Source: Bacteroidaceae bacterium
GTDB taxonomy: Bacteria > Bacteroidota > Bacteroidia > Bacteroidales > Bacteroidaceae
Reading direction: 5' to 3'
Length of the DNA: 5,531 nt
NCBI GenBank assembly: GCA_017472905.1
Contig: JAFUNW010000005.1
Location: forward strand, 1-5,531
The position numbers were made by a program, and so were the translations under genes. Under the pieces are notes generated by a model that searched no databases, was not told the origin of the DNA, and saw only the letters and a program-made list of their open reading frames with translations. Below, one piece after another: positions 1 through 5,531 of the stretch; position 1 is the stretch's first letter; every line of letters starts with the position of its first letter.

Positions 1-744
1 ATTGTTGCAGGAAACTGGAAAATGAACAAGAACCTTCAAGAAGGTATTGCTCTTGCAAAAGAATTGAATGAAGCTTTAGTTGCAGACAAACCAAACTGCG
101 AAGTTGTTATTTGTACCCCCTTTATCCATTTAGCTTCTGTCACACCGATTGTTGACAAAGACCTAATTGGCGTTGGTGCAGAAAACTGTGCAGATAAAGT
201 ATCCGGAGCATACACCGGTGAAGTTTCAGCTGAAATGGTGGCATCAACAGGTGCACAATATGTAATATTAGGCCACTCTGAGCGCCGCACTTATTACGGA
301 GAAACAGTTGAAATCCTTGAAGAGAAAGTAAAATTGGCTTTGGCTAACAACTTAACTCCTATCTTCTGCATCGGAGAGGTATTGGAAGAGCGTCAGGCTG
401 AAAAACAAAACGAAGTCGTAGCAGCTCAATTGGCATCTGTATTTACTCTTTCAGCCGAAGACTTCGGAAAAATCATCTTGGCATACGAACCCGTATGGGC
501 CATCGGAACAGGATTGACAGCCACTCCGGAACAGGCGCAAGACATCCACGCCTATATCCGCTCTTTAATTGCTGAAAAATACAATCAAGAGGTAGCCGAT
601 AACTGTTCTATCCTTTACGGTGGAAGCTGCAAACCGTCTAACGCAAAAGAGTTGTTCGCAAATCCGGATGTTGACGGCGGTTTGATTGGTGGAGCAGCAT
701 TAAAGGTTGCTGATTTCAAAGGTATCATCGATGCTTTCAAATAA
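1..744 (+). CDS. tpiA: Triosephosphate isomerase, 5'-truncated by window edge
   Basis: Cytoplasmic enzyme that interconverts dihydroxyacetone phosphate and D-glyceraldehyde 3-phosphate in glycolysis and gluconeogenesis. The reading frame is open from base 1 and its first residues read IVAGNWKM, the N-terminal active-site strand of the family, with the substrate-binding Asn (residue 5 of the visible part) and Lys (residue 7). The ATG at 22-24 is therefore an internal Met and not the start; I estimate about four residues are missing upstream. Other family hallmarks are the catalytic His in ILGHSERR (codon 274-276), the catalytic Glu in AYEPVWAIGTG (codon 487-489) followed by the flexible loop 6, and the phosphate-binding YGGSCKPSN and GGLIGGAAL segments near the C-terminus. 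The 247 visible residues fit a full length of about 251. All key residues are intact. The SPOR gene follows 115 bp downstream on the same strand. Identification is very secure. Confidence 0.98.
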   Translation: MVAGNWKMNKNLQEGIALAKELNEALVADKPNCEVVICTPFIHLASVTPIVDKDLIGVGAENCADKVSGAYTGEVSAEMVASTGAQYVILGHSERRTYYGETVEILEEKVKLALANNLTPIFCIGEVLEERQAEKQNEVVAAQLASVFTLSAEDFGKIILAYEPVWAIGTGLTATPEQAQDIHAYIRSLIAEKYNQEVADNCSILYGGSCKPSNAKELFANPDVDGGLIGGAALKVADFKGIIDAFK

Positions 745-782
745 GTAGATTGAATTCTATGATATTCTTTTGAAGGATTATC

Positions 783-819
783 AATAATGGGAGGAAGCAG
801 ATGCTTCCCACCCATTATT
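783..819 (+). other. Strong stem-loop between tpiA and the SPOR gene
   Basis: The outer arms AATAATGGG (783-791) and CCCATTATT (811-819) are perfectly complementary. The inner arms GGAAGC (793-798) and GCTTCC (803-808) are too. They are separated by a small 1x2 internal loop (A792 against C809-A810) and closed by the tetraloop AGAT (799-802), giving 15 base pairs. Only a weak T-rich stretch follows (CCATTTTACC), so it is not a classic intrinsic terminator. It could be a partial terminator, a 3'-end stabiliser of the abundant tpiA transcript, or a processing site that sets unequal expression of tpiA and the genes behind it. The structure is seen directly; the role is inference. Confidence 0.6.
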
Positions 820-859
820 CCATTTTACCGAAATCACGAATTCTACACATAAAACCAAT

Positions 860-1324
860 ATGAGCCTACAGAAAATCCTCTTTTTTATCTCTGCATTAGG
901 GATAAACTCCGGCCTTTTTGCCCAAGAATCCATTCTAGACAAGCTTAAAGACAATGCTTCTCCAACTTCCGGGACTATAACCATCCATCAAGACATTCGA
1001 TTAGATAAATTAATTGGAAGACCACGCTCTGCACAAGAATCAAACGGAGAACAAATCGTACAAAAGATAAGTGGATTTCGCGTACAAGTCTATGCCGGAA
1101 ATAATTCCAAGCAGGCTCGTTCTGAAGCTTATAAGATTGGAACAGAAGTACAAGAACTCTTCCCCGAGCTTCAAGTGTATACTCAATTTATATCCCCACG
1201 TTGGCTCTGTCGTGTAGGAGACTATCGTACGATAGAAGAAGCCGATGTCGTTATGCGCCAACTGAAAGCAACCGGAATGTTCAAAGAAATATCCATTGTT
1301 CGTTCCTTCATTTTATTGAATTAA
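860..1324 (+). CDS. SPOR-domain protein, exported
   Basis: Small protein of 154 residues. Residues 1-21 form a short signal peptide: Lys5, a hydrophobic core ILFFISALGI, and a likely signal peptidase I site after Ala21 (GLFA|QES). There is no lipobox Cys, so it is probably periplasmic and soluble. Residues 22-70 look like a polar linker. Residues about 71-150 match the SPOR fold (about 75 residues, beta-alpha-beta-beta-alpha-beta), starting with GFRVQVYAG and including RWLCRVGDYRTIEEADVVMRQL. SPOR domains of the FtsN/DamX type bind peptidoglycan strands stripped of stem peptides, typically at division septa, so a cell-envelope role is likely; the exact role of this Bacteroidales protein is unknown to me. 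The ATG at 860 is chosen because it gives the complete signal peptide; it is preceded by an A-rich stretch (CATAAAACCAAT), not a Shine-Dalgarno. It lies 115 bp after tpiA and 46 bp before folE, probably co-transcribed with at least folE. Confidence 0.9.
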   Translation: MSLQKILFFISALGINSGLFAQESILDKLKDNASPTSGTITIHQDIRLDKLIGRPRSAQESNGEQIVQKISGFRVQVYAGNNSKQARSEAYKIGTEVQELFPELQVYTQFISPRWLCRVGDYRTIEEADVVMRQLKATGMFKEISIVRSFILLN

Positions 1325-1370
1325 CCAACCTGTTCGGTTTTATACCCACCTTATTAATTATTATATATCA

Positions 1371-1961
1371 ATGACGCAGATTGAAGAAGAATTATCACAA
1401 AATCAGGAAGCACTTCAGCAACATTATCAACAGATATTGTCTTTGCTTGGTGAGGACATCAAGCGCGAAGGGTTAATCAAGACCCCCGAACGAGTGGCCA
1501 AAGCAATGCTTACCCTTACCCGAGGATACCACATGGACCCCAAGGCTGTACTAAGTTCCGCTAAGTTTAAGGAAGATTATCGCCAAATGGTCATCGTCAA
1601 AGACATAGATTTCTTTTCCCTCTGCGAACATCACATGTTGCCATTCTATGGAAAAGCTCACGTTGCATACATCCCCAACGGTTATATCACCGGACTTAGT
1701 AAAATAGCCCGTATTGTGGACATCTTCTCTCACCGTTTACAAGTACAGGAGCGAATGACAACCCAAATCAAGGAGTGCATCCAAGAGACGCTCAACCCTT
1801 TAGGCGTTATGGTGGTCATTGAAGCCAAACACATGTGTATGCAAATGCGAGGGGTTGAAAAGCAAAACTCCATCACAACAACCTCTGATTTTACAGGAGC
1901 TTTCAATCAGGCAAAAACACGAGAGGAATTCATGAACCTCATTCAAGGAAAAGCTTTTTAA
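1371..1961 (+). CDS. folE: GTP cyclohydrolase I
   Basis: Cytoplasmic zinc enzyme converting GTP to 7,8-dihydroneopterin triphosphate plus formate, the first step of tetrahydrofolate (pterin) synthesis; family members form toroidal decamers. It has 196 residues, in the usual range for bacterial type I enzymes (E. coli is 222, with a longer N-terminus). The zinc site is complete: Cys85 and His88 in the LCEHH motif and Cys156 in HMCMQMRG. His87 and His154 correspond to the catalytic-site histidines His112 and His179 of E. coli FolE. The substrate-binding region LSKIARIV (109-116) and QVQERMT (124-130, with Gln125 and Glu127) is conserved, as is the SITTTS stretch (167-172). The N-terminal 25 residues are a Gln/Glu-rich helix. 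The start at 1371 has no Shine-Dalgarno, only an AT-rich leader, and the next Met (residue 46) would remove conserved sequence (KTPERVAKAM). No residue is missing; no sign of transfer. Confidence 0.97.
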   Translation: MTQIEEELSQNQEALQQHYQQILSLLGEDIKREGLIKTPERVAKAMLTLTRGYHMDPKAVLSSAKFKEDYRQMVIVKDIDFFSLCEHHMLPFYGKAHVAYIPNGYITGLSKIARIVDIFSHRLQVQERMTTQIKECIQETLNPLGVMVVIEAKHMCMQMRGVEKQNSITTTSDFTGAFNQAKTREEFMNLIQGKAF

Positions 1962-1979
1962 GTCACGGTTTTCCTTGAA
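1942..1979 (+). repeat. 11-bp perfect inverted repeat around the folE stop codon
   Basis: TTCAAGGAAAA (1942-1952) and TTTTCCTTGAA (1969-1979) are exact reverse complements. The 16-nt spacer holds the last folE codons and the stop codon TAA (1959-1961). In the mRNA this would form a stem-loop with the stop in the loop, so translating ribosomes would unfold it. No T-run follows, so it is unlikely to be the terminator itself, which lies at 2025-2060. It may protect the mRNA 3' end or be chance. Confidence 0.5.
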
Positions 1980-2024
1980 GAAACAGAACATTTCGATAAT
2001 GATGTTTCCAAAATAATACAAAAC

Positions 2025-2060
2025 AGGTCAGAGATTTTCCATTTCTGACCTAGTTTTTTT
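2025..2060 (+). terminator. Rho-independent terminator after folE
   Basis: The arms AGGTCAGAGA (2025-2034) and TTTCTGACCT (2042-2051) pair over 10 bp, including one G-U, around a 7-nt loop (TTTTCCA). After AG there is an uninterrupted run of seven T (2054-2060). This is a standard intrinsic terminator, 64 nt behind the folE stop, and should end the tpiA/SPOR/folE transcript. Its last T residues are also the first bases of the -33 box of the next promoter. Confidence 0.85.
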
Positions 2061-2089
2061 GTATCCATTCGCGAATCTAGCTATCTTTG
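2058..2089 (+). promoter_or_regulatory. Bacteroidetes-type promoter for the GH3 gene
   Basis: TTTG (2058-2061) and TATCTTTG (2082-2089) match the Bacteroidetes primary sigma consensus, -33 TTTG and -7 TAnnTTTG, without a mismatch, with a 20-bp spacer inside the usual 19-21 range. Transcription would start about 5-8 bp further on, leaving a leader of roughly 45-50 nt before the ATG at 2142. The leader is AT-rich and has no Shine-Dalgarno, normal for this phylum. A perfect palindrome fills the middle of the spacer (2067-2076) and could be an operator. Confidence 0.85.
2067..2076. promoter_or_regulatory. Palindrome in promoter spacer, possible operator
   Basis: ATTCGCGAAT is a perfect 10-bp palindrome. 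Its centre coincides with the centre of the 20-bp spacer between the -33 and -7 boxes (2062-2081), five bases on each side. A dimeric repressor or a MerR-like activator bound here would directly control the promoter, but no regulator gene is in view, and a 10-bp palindrome can arise by chance. The palindrome is seen; operator function is inference. Confidence 0.3.
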
Positions 2090-2141
2090 CACTTCAACAA
2101 CAAAATAGTCGTAATTAATAACCTCCTAAATAATTTGGAAA

Positions 2142-4736
2142 ATGAATTCTACAAAACAAAAATGTTATGCATGTCTCTGTGCGTTAGCTTTTGCTTTCAC
2201 AATCCATGCACAAAATGAGCCTTACAAAGACGCAACACTCTCGGCGTCTGAACGAGCAGCCGATTTGACAAGCAGACTAACTCTAGAAGAGAAAGTTGCT
2301 TTGATGCAAAATGCCTCTCCTGCCATTCCACGTCTCGGTATTAAACCATACGAATGGTGGAACGAAGCCCTTCATGGAGTAGGACGTGCCGGACTTGCAA
2401 CTGTATTCCCACAGTCTATCGGTATGGGAGCTTCATTTAACGAACATCTGCTCTATGACGTATTCAACGCTGTTAGCGATGAAGCTCGCGCAAAGACCAG
2501 ACTGGCCCGTGAGCGTAACAGTTATAAACGTTACCAAGGACTAACATTCTGGACCCCGAATATCAACATCTTCCGCGACCCGCGTTGGGGACGAGGACAG
2601 GAGACTTACAGTGAAGACCCTTTCCATACATCACAAATGGGTATGGCAGTCGTACACGGTTTGCAAGGTCCGGAAGATAGTCAATACGATAAAACACATG
2701 CCTGTGCCAAGCACTTTGCCGTACACTCCGGTCCGGAATGGAATCGCCACAACTTTGATGCTGAGAACATCGAACCGCGAGATTTATGGGAAACTTATCT
2801 CCCCGCTTTCAAAGACCTCGTTCAAAAGGCGAAAGTGAAAGAAGTCATGTGCGCTTATAATCGCTACGAAGGAGACCCTTGTTGTGGAAGCGACCGCTTG
2901 CTTATGCAGATTTTGCGCGATGAATGGGGATTTGACGGAATTGTTGTCAGCGACTGTGGAGCCATCCGCGACTTCTTCATGAAGGGACATCACGAAACGC
3001 ACAAAGATCGGGACGATGCTTCGGCTGCAGCCGTATTGAGCGGAACAGATTTAGAGTGCGGAAGCTCATACCAAGGCTTGGTTGATGCGGTAAAGAAAGG
3101 ATTTATCAAGGAAGCAGACATCGATCGGGCTGTATGCAGACTGATGCAGGCCCGCTTCGAGTTGGGAGAGATGGACCCCTCCACTCCTTGGGATACGATT
3201 CCGGCTTCGGTCATCAACTCTCCGAAACATCAGCAGTTGGCCAAACAAATGGCATTGGAGAGCATCGTTTTGCTTGAGAACGACAACAACCTATTACCCC
3301 TCAAGAAAGACATGACCGTAGCTTTGATTGGCCCCAACGCCAACGACTCAGTCATGCAATGGGGTAACTACAACGGTTTCCCGGGACATACGGTGACCTT
3401 ATTGGAAGCCATGAAACAACTTGTTCCGGCCGACAAACTGATTTATACGCCGGGATGCGACCGTACATCCGAGAACGTGTTCGTCAGCGTCTTCAATCAA
3501 TGCAGCACCCCCAACGGCACCGGATTCGATGCTACTTTCTGGAGCAACAACCAATACGAGGGTGAACCGGCTGCAACTGCCCGCCAGACAACTCCCATTA
3601 TCTTTACGACAGATGGAGCTACAGCCGTAGCACCGGGAGTTCCTTTGACTCGTTTTTCAGGCATTTATCGTTCCACTTTCCGTCCGACAGAGTCCGGCAA
3701 GATAGAGTTCCTTATAAAAATGCGTGGCGAATACCAATTACTCATCAACGGCAAAGAAGTAGCCACCGATGAAGGAGCCATCAAGCAAACCAAGGTATTC
3801 TACTCCATGAATGCCGAAGCCGGAAAAGCCTACGACATTGAGTTGCGCTACCGCCACATCGAGAAGTCTGCCAATCTGAGTTTCGACCTCGGAACGAGCA
3901 AACCGATTGACATTCCTGCGCTCATCAAACAAGTTGAGAAAGCAGATGTTGTTGTTTTTGCCGGAGGTATTGCTCCCAGCCTTGAAGGTGAGGAAATGCC
4001 GGTCAGTGCTCCCGGTTTCAAAGGCGGTGACCGCATCGACATCCAGCTTCCGGCCGTACAACGCCGCGTATTGCAGGCTTTAAAAGATGCCGGCAAACGA
4101 ATTGTCTACGTAAATTACTCCGGTAGTGCCATCGGATTGGTTCCGGAAAGCGAAAATTGCGAAGCCATCCTTCAAGCCTGGTATCCGGGACAAGCTGGCG
4201 GCTCTGCTGTTGCTGATGTTCTTTACGGAAAATACAACCCGGCCGGACGTCTGCCGGTTACATTCTATAAAGACACGCTTCAGTTGCCCGACTTCCAAGA
4301 CTATTCGATGAAAGGACGTACTTATCGCTACATGACTGAAGCTCCGCTTTATGCATTCGGCTATGGTTTAAGCTACACCGACTTCAGCTACGGTAAAGCC
4401 CAATTGAGCGAAAAGAAAATCAAGGAAGGCGAAGGAGTTACCCTTACCATTCCTGTCAGCAACGTGGGTCAATGCAATGGCGATGAAGTAGTGCAAGTGT
4501 ACATTCGCAGAACAGAAGACGCCGAAGGTCCTCTGAAAAGTTTGAAAGGTTTCCACCGAGTAAACTTGAAAGCAGGCCAAAGCAAAAAAGTCATCTTCCA
4601 CTTGCCGGCTGAAGCGTTTGAAACATTCGACACGCAGAGCAACACCATGCGTATCCTTTCAGGAAAATACGAAATCATGTATGGAGGAAGTTCACGCGAC
4701 GAAGACTTGCAAACGTTGAAACTGACAATCAAGTAA
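2142..4736 (+). CDS. Secreted GH3 beta-glycosidase with PA14 insert, probable beta-xylosidase
   Basis: Exo-acting retaining glycosidase that removes non-reducing-end sugars from plant-derived oligosaccharides. It has 864 residues. Residues 1-23 are a signal peptide (LCALAFAFTIHA|QN), so it is probably periplasmic; there is no lipobox. Residues about 38-345 form the GH3 TIM barrel, with KHFAVH (190-195), RDPRWGRGQETYSEDP (145-160) and the nucleophile Asp271 in GIVVSDCGAI. The second catalytic domain (about 370-455 and 590-710) is split by a PA14 domain (about 456-588, beginning near GFDATFWSNNQYEGEPA). The acid/base is probably one of Glu615, Glu617 or Glu618 in SLEGEEM. Residues about 775-850 are a fibronectin-III-like domain. 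The YEWWNEALHG segment (70-79), with Glu75 where many beta-glucosidases have Asp, is typical of the beta-xylosidase branch that includes plant BXL and Prevotella Xyl3 enzymes. Beta-glucosidase or arabinofuranosidase activity is not excluded. It has its own promoter and terminator; no susC/susD pair is adjacent. Confidence 0.93.
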   Translation: MNSTKQKCYACLCALAFAFTIHAQNEPYKDATLSASERAADLTSRLTLEEKVALMQNASPAIPRLGIKPYEWWNEALHGVGRAGLATVFPQSIGMGASFNEHLLYDVFNAVSDEARAKTRLARERNSYKRYQGLTFWTPNINIFRDPRWGRGQETYSEDPFHTSQMGMAVVHGLQGPEDSQYDKTHACAKHFAVHSGPEWNRHNFDAENIEPRDLWETYLPAFKDLVQKAKVKEVMCAYNRYEGDPCCGSDRLLMQILRDEWGFDGIVVSDCGAIRDFFMKGHHETHKDRDDASAAAVLSGTDLECGSSYQGLVDAVKKGFIKEADIDRAVCRLMQARFELGEMDPSTPWDTIPASVINSPKHQQLAKQMALESIVLLENDNNLLPLKKDMTVALIGPNANDSVMQWGNYNGFPGHTVTLLEAMKQLVPADKLIYTPGCDRTSENVFVSVFNQCSTPNGTGFDATFWSNNQYEGEPAATARQTTPIIFTTDGATAVAPGVPLTRFSGIYRSTFRPTESGKIEFLIKMRGEYQLLINGKEVATDEGAIKQTKVFYSMNAEAGKAYDIELRYRHIEKSANLSFDLGTSKPIDIPALIKQVEKADVVVFAGGIAPSLEGEEMPVSAPGFKGGDRIDIQLPAVQRRVLQALKDAGKRIVYVNYSGSAIGLVPESENCEAILQAWYPGQAGGSAVADVLYGKYNPAGRLPVTFYKDTLQLPDFQDYSMKGRTYRYMTEAPLYAFGYGLSYTDFSYGKAQLSEKKIKEGEGVTLTIPVSNVGQCNGDEVVQVYIRRTEDAEGPLKSLKGFHRVNLKAGQSKKVIFHLPAEAFETFDTQSNTMRILSGKYEIMYGGSSRDEDLQTLKLTIK

Positions 4737-4764
4737 TCGATAGTTCTATATAATATATTAAGGT

Positions 4765-4813
4765 ACGCGCGAGAGAAAAGAAAACAGATTCCTTTCTTTC
4801 GCGCGTTCTTTTT
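4765..4813 (+). terminator. Strong rho-independent terminator after the GH3 gene
   Basis: The stem pairs 4765-4778 with 4793-4806: ACGCGCGA against TCGCGCGT, then one G-U, then AGAAA against TTTCT, 14 bp in all. An A/C mismatch and one more G-C follow, closing a 10-nt loop (4781-4790). The T-rich tail TTCTTTTT (4806-4813) starts at the stem base, as expected for a terminator of rightward transcription from the GH3 gene. The tail overlaps the stop codon of the convergent transporter gene (complement of 4812-4814). In the leftward direction the stem is followed by ACCTTAATATATTA, not a T-run, so termination from that side should be weaker. Confidence 0.85.
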
Positions 4814-5531
4814 AGGATGACTCCAAATCTCTCTTTCTTTTCCGCCACAATTGCCACGAGTTTATCAAGTTCTGCCACAAAACATACGAACCGGGACCGA
4901 GCGAAGCCAACGGATTCAAATAGGTATAAGCCATCCAAATGGCAAACACCGTATTTTTTTGTCCCAGGGCCTGCCCTCCACTGATGCGATCATGATAGTG
5001 TCCGCCAATTTGCTTTCCCAAGAAGAATTGAAGCGCACAGGCCAACAAACCGGCCAAGCCGATCAAGAGCAAAGTAGACACTTCGGCCTCGCTATGCACT
5101 ACAGAGCGGATGGTCTGTGCAACGACAATAGCCAACGCTACCGACCAAAGATAAAATGCCAAATCGTGCAGAGCCACAATTCGCACCAACAATGTTGGAA
5201 AGAAACGGCGCACAAGCATTGCCACTAAAAACGGAGCGATCAACAAGGGGAACACTTTACCCAAAATGACTCCGAAAGCGCTCCAAAAACCCATATCGGC
5301 ATGCGGTTCGACCAACGGAAACAAAATCGGAACTACAATTGCAGCCAATAGGTTCGACAAAATGGTATAGGTCGTAAGACTCGAAGCATTTCCGCCCAAC
5401 TTGGCCGTCACGACTGCTGCGGCTGTCGCAGTCGGACAGATGATGCAGACCATCGCTGCCTCCACCTCCACTTTATAATCCCAATCCGAGAACAAATATA
5501 AAAGACCGCCCAAAAACAAACAGGCTACTAA
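4812..5531 (-). CDS. Bile acid:sodium symporter (SBF) family transporter, 5'-truncated
   Basis: Inner-membrane transporter of the SBF/BASS superfamily, which couples Na+ uptake to import of bile acids or other organic anions. 239 residues are visible and the frame is open through base 5531, so the N-terminus lies outside; the TTG at 5519-5517 is not a credible start because it sits inside a membrane segment. Compared with usual lengths of about 300-330 residues, roughly a quarter is missing. About seven hydrophobic segments are visible. The first complete one contains MVCIICPTATAAAVV, matching the broken, Pro-containing crossover helix (CPxxTxxxVVT pattern) of the family, and a later GQALGQKNT followed by LNPLASLGPGSYVLWQN resembles the second crossover region. 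The protein ends in a basic tail (RKRKR). It converges on the GH3 gene with 75 bp between stop codons. Family assignment is fairly secure; the substrate cannot be told, and pantothenate, pyruvate or other anions are alternatives to bile acids. Confidence 0.85.
   Translation of the reverse strand, partial: LVACLFLGGLLYLFSDWDYKVEVEAAMVCIICPTATAAAVVTAKLGGNASSLTTYTILSNLLAAIVVPILFPLVEPHADMGFWSAFGVILGKVFPLLIAPFLVAMLVRRFFPTLLVRIVALHDLAFYLWSVALAIVVAQTIRSVVHSEAEVSTLLLIGLAGLLACALQFFLGKQIGGHYHDRISGGQALGQKNTVFAIWMAYTYLNPLASLGPGSYVLWQNLINSWQLWRKRKRDLESS

Noticed and set aside
765..772. TTCTTTTG as a -7 box for the SPOR gene
   Set aside because: It departs from TAnnTTTG at the second base, and there is no TTTG 19-21 bp upstream.
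615..815. 66-codon minus-strand frame over the tpiA end and the hairpin
   Set aside because: Most of it is antisense to the tpiA C-terminus; composition and lack of motifs suggest a shadow.
1323..1345. AACC / GGTT mini-hairpin followed by TTTTAT after the SPOR gene
   Set aside because: A four-base stem is too short for a terminator, and folE begins 46 bp after the SPOR stop, which favours co-transcription.
1980..2008. Weak inverted repeat GAAACA / TGTTTC between the folE stop and its terminator
   Set aside because: Only six A/T-rich pairs around a 17-nt loop; too weak to claim beside the two better stems on either side.
2122..2126. CCTCC in the GH3 leader, identical to the anti-Shine-Dalgarno core
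   Set aside because: No partner GGAGG is nearby in the leader and the match is only five bases; most likely chance.
3738..4096. Overlapping minus-strand frames of 107 and 82 codons inside the GH3 gene
   Set aside because: They are antisense to conserved GH3 and PA14 coding sequence and show no motif; the GC-rich third positions of the real gene create such frames.
4751..4760. Palindrome TAATATATTA downstream of the GH3 gene
   Set aside because: Pure A/T palindromes are common in AT-rich intergenic DNA and this one has no supporting context.
4851..5228. 125-codon open frame on the + strand
   Set aside because: It lies wholly antisense to the SBF transporter, whose protein has family motifs and membrane segments. 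The + strand product is rich in Gln, Arg and His with no recognisable domain: a shadow frame.
1..5531. Search for a novel system, mobile element, CRISPR array, tRNA or rRNA
   Set aside because: Read on both strands, the window is filled by five recognisable genes with short gaps. No direct-repeat array, transposase, terminal inverted repeats or RNA gene signature was seen.

Overview
The window looks like ordinary chromosomal sequence from a member of the Bacteroidales (Bacteroides, Phocaeicola or a close relative). Four things point there: triosephosphate isomerase and GTP cyclohydrolase I proteins of Bacteroides type; A-rich or AT-rich translation starts with no clear Shine-Dalgarno for any of the three complete genes; a textbook Bacteroidetes promoter (TTTG, 20 bp, TAnnTTTG) in front of the glycosidase; and a secreted glycoside hydrolase of the type used by gut and rumen Bacteroidales on plant cell-wall sugars. 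The genus assignment is inference; no rRNA or tRNA gene is present.

Layout. Positions 1-744 (+) hold tpiA, cut at its 5' end by the window edge. After a 115-bp gap with a strong stem-loop (783-819) comes a small secreted or periplasmic SPOR-domain protein (860-1324, +), then, 46 bp on, folE (1371-1961, +). The three genes point the same way, and the order tpiA-SPOR-folE is one I recall from Bacteroides genomes, so they may form one transcription unit. It ends at a good rho-independent terminator (2025-2060). The T-run of that terminator merges into the -33 box of a promoter (2058-2089) that drives the next gene, a GH3 exo-glycosidase (2142-4736, +) with a signal peptide, a PA14 domain inserted in its second catalytic domain and a C-terminal fibronectin-III-like domain. 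It is most likely a beta-xylosidase or a related beta-glycosidase. A second, stronger terminator hairpin (4765-4813) separates it from a convergent gene (4812-5531, -), a multi-pass membrane protein of the bile acid:sodium symporter (SBF) family, cut at its 5' end by the right window edge.

How the genes relate: tpiA (central carbon flux) and folE (first step of pterin/folate synthesis) are housekeeping genes, and the SPOR protein probably acts at the cell wall. The GH3 gene has its own promoter and terminator and stands as a single-gene unit. No SusC/SusD pair, sensor or second glycosidase is visible nearby, so it does not look like part of a polysaccharide utilisation locus within this window. 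The symporter is unrelated to the others by strand and transcription.

No mobile element, CRISPR array, RNA gene or clearly new system was found. The points most worth a second look are regulatory: the merged terminator/promoter at 2025-2089, a perfect 10-bp palindrome exactly centred in that promoter's spacer, an 11-bp inverted repeat bracketing the folE stop codon, and the hairpin with a tiny overlapping reading frame between tpiA and the SPOR gene.
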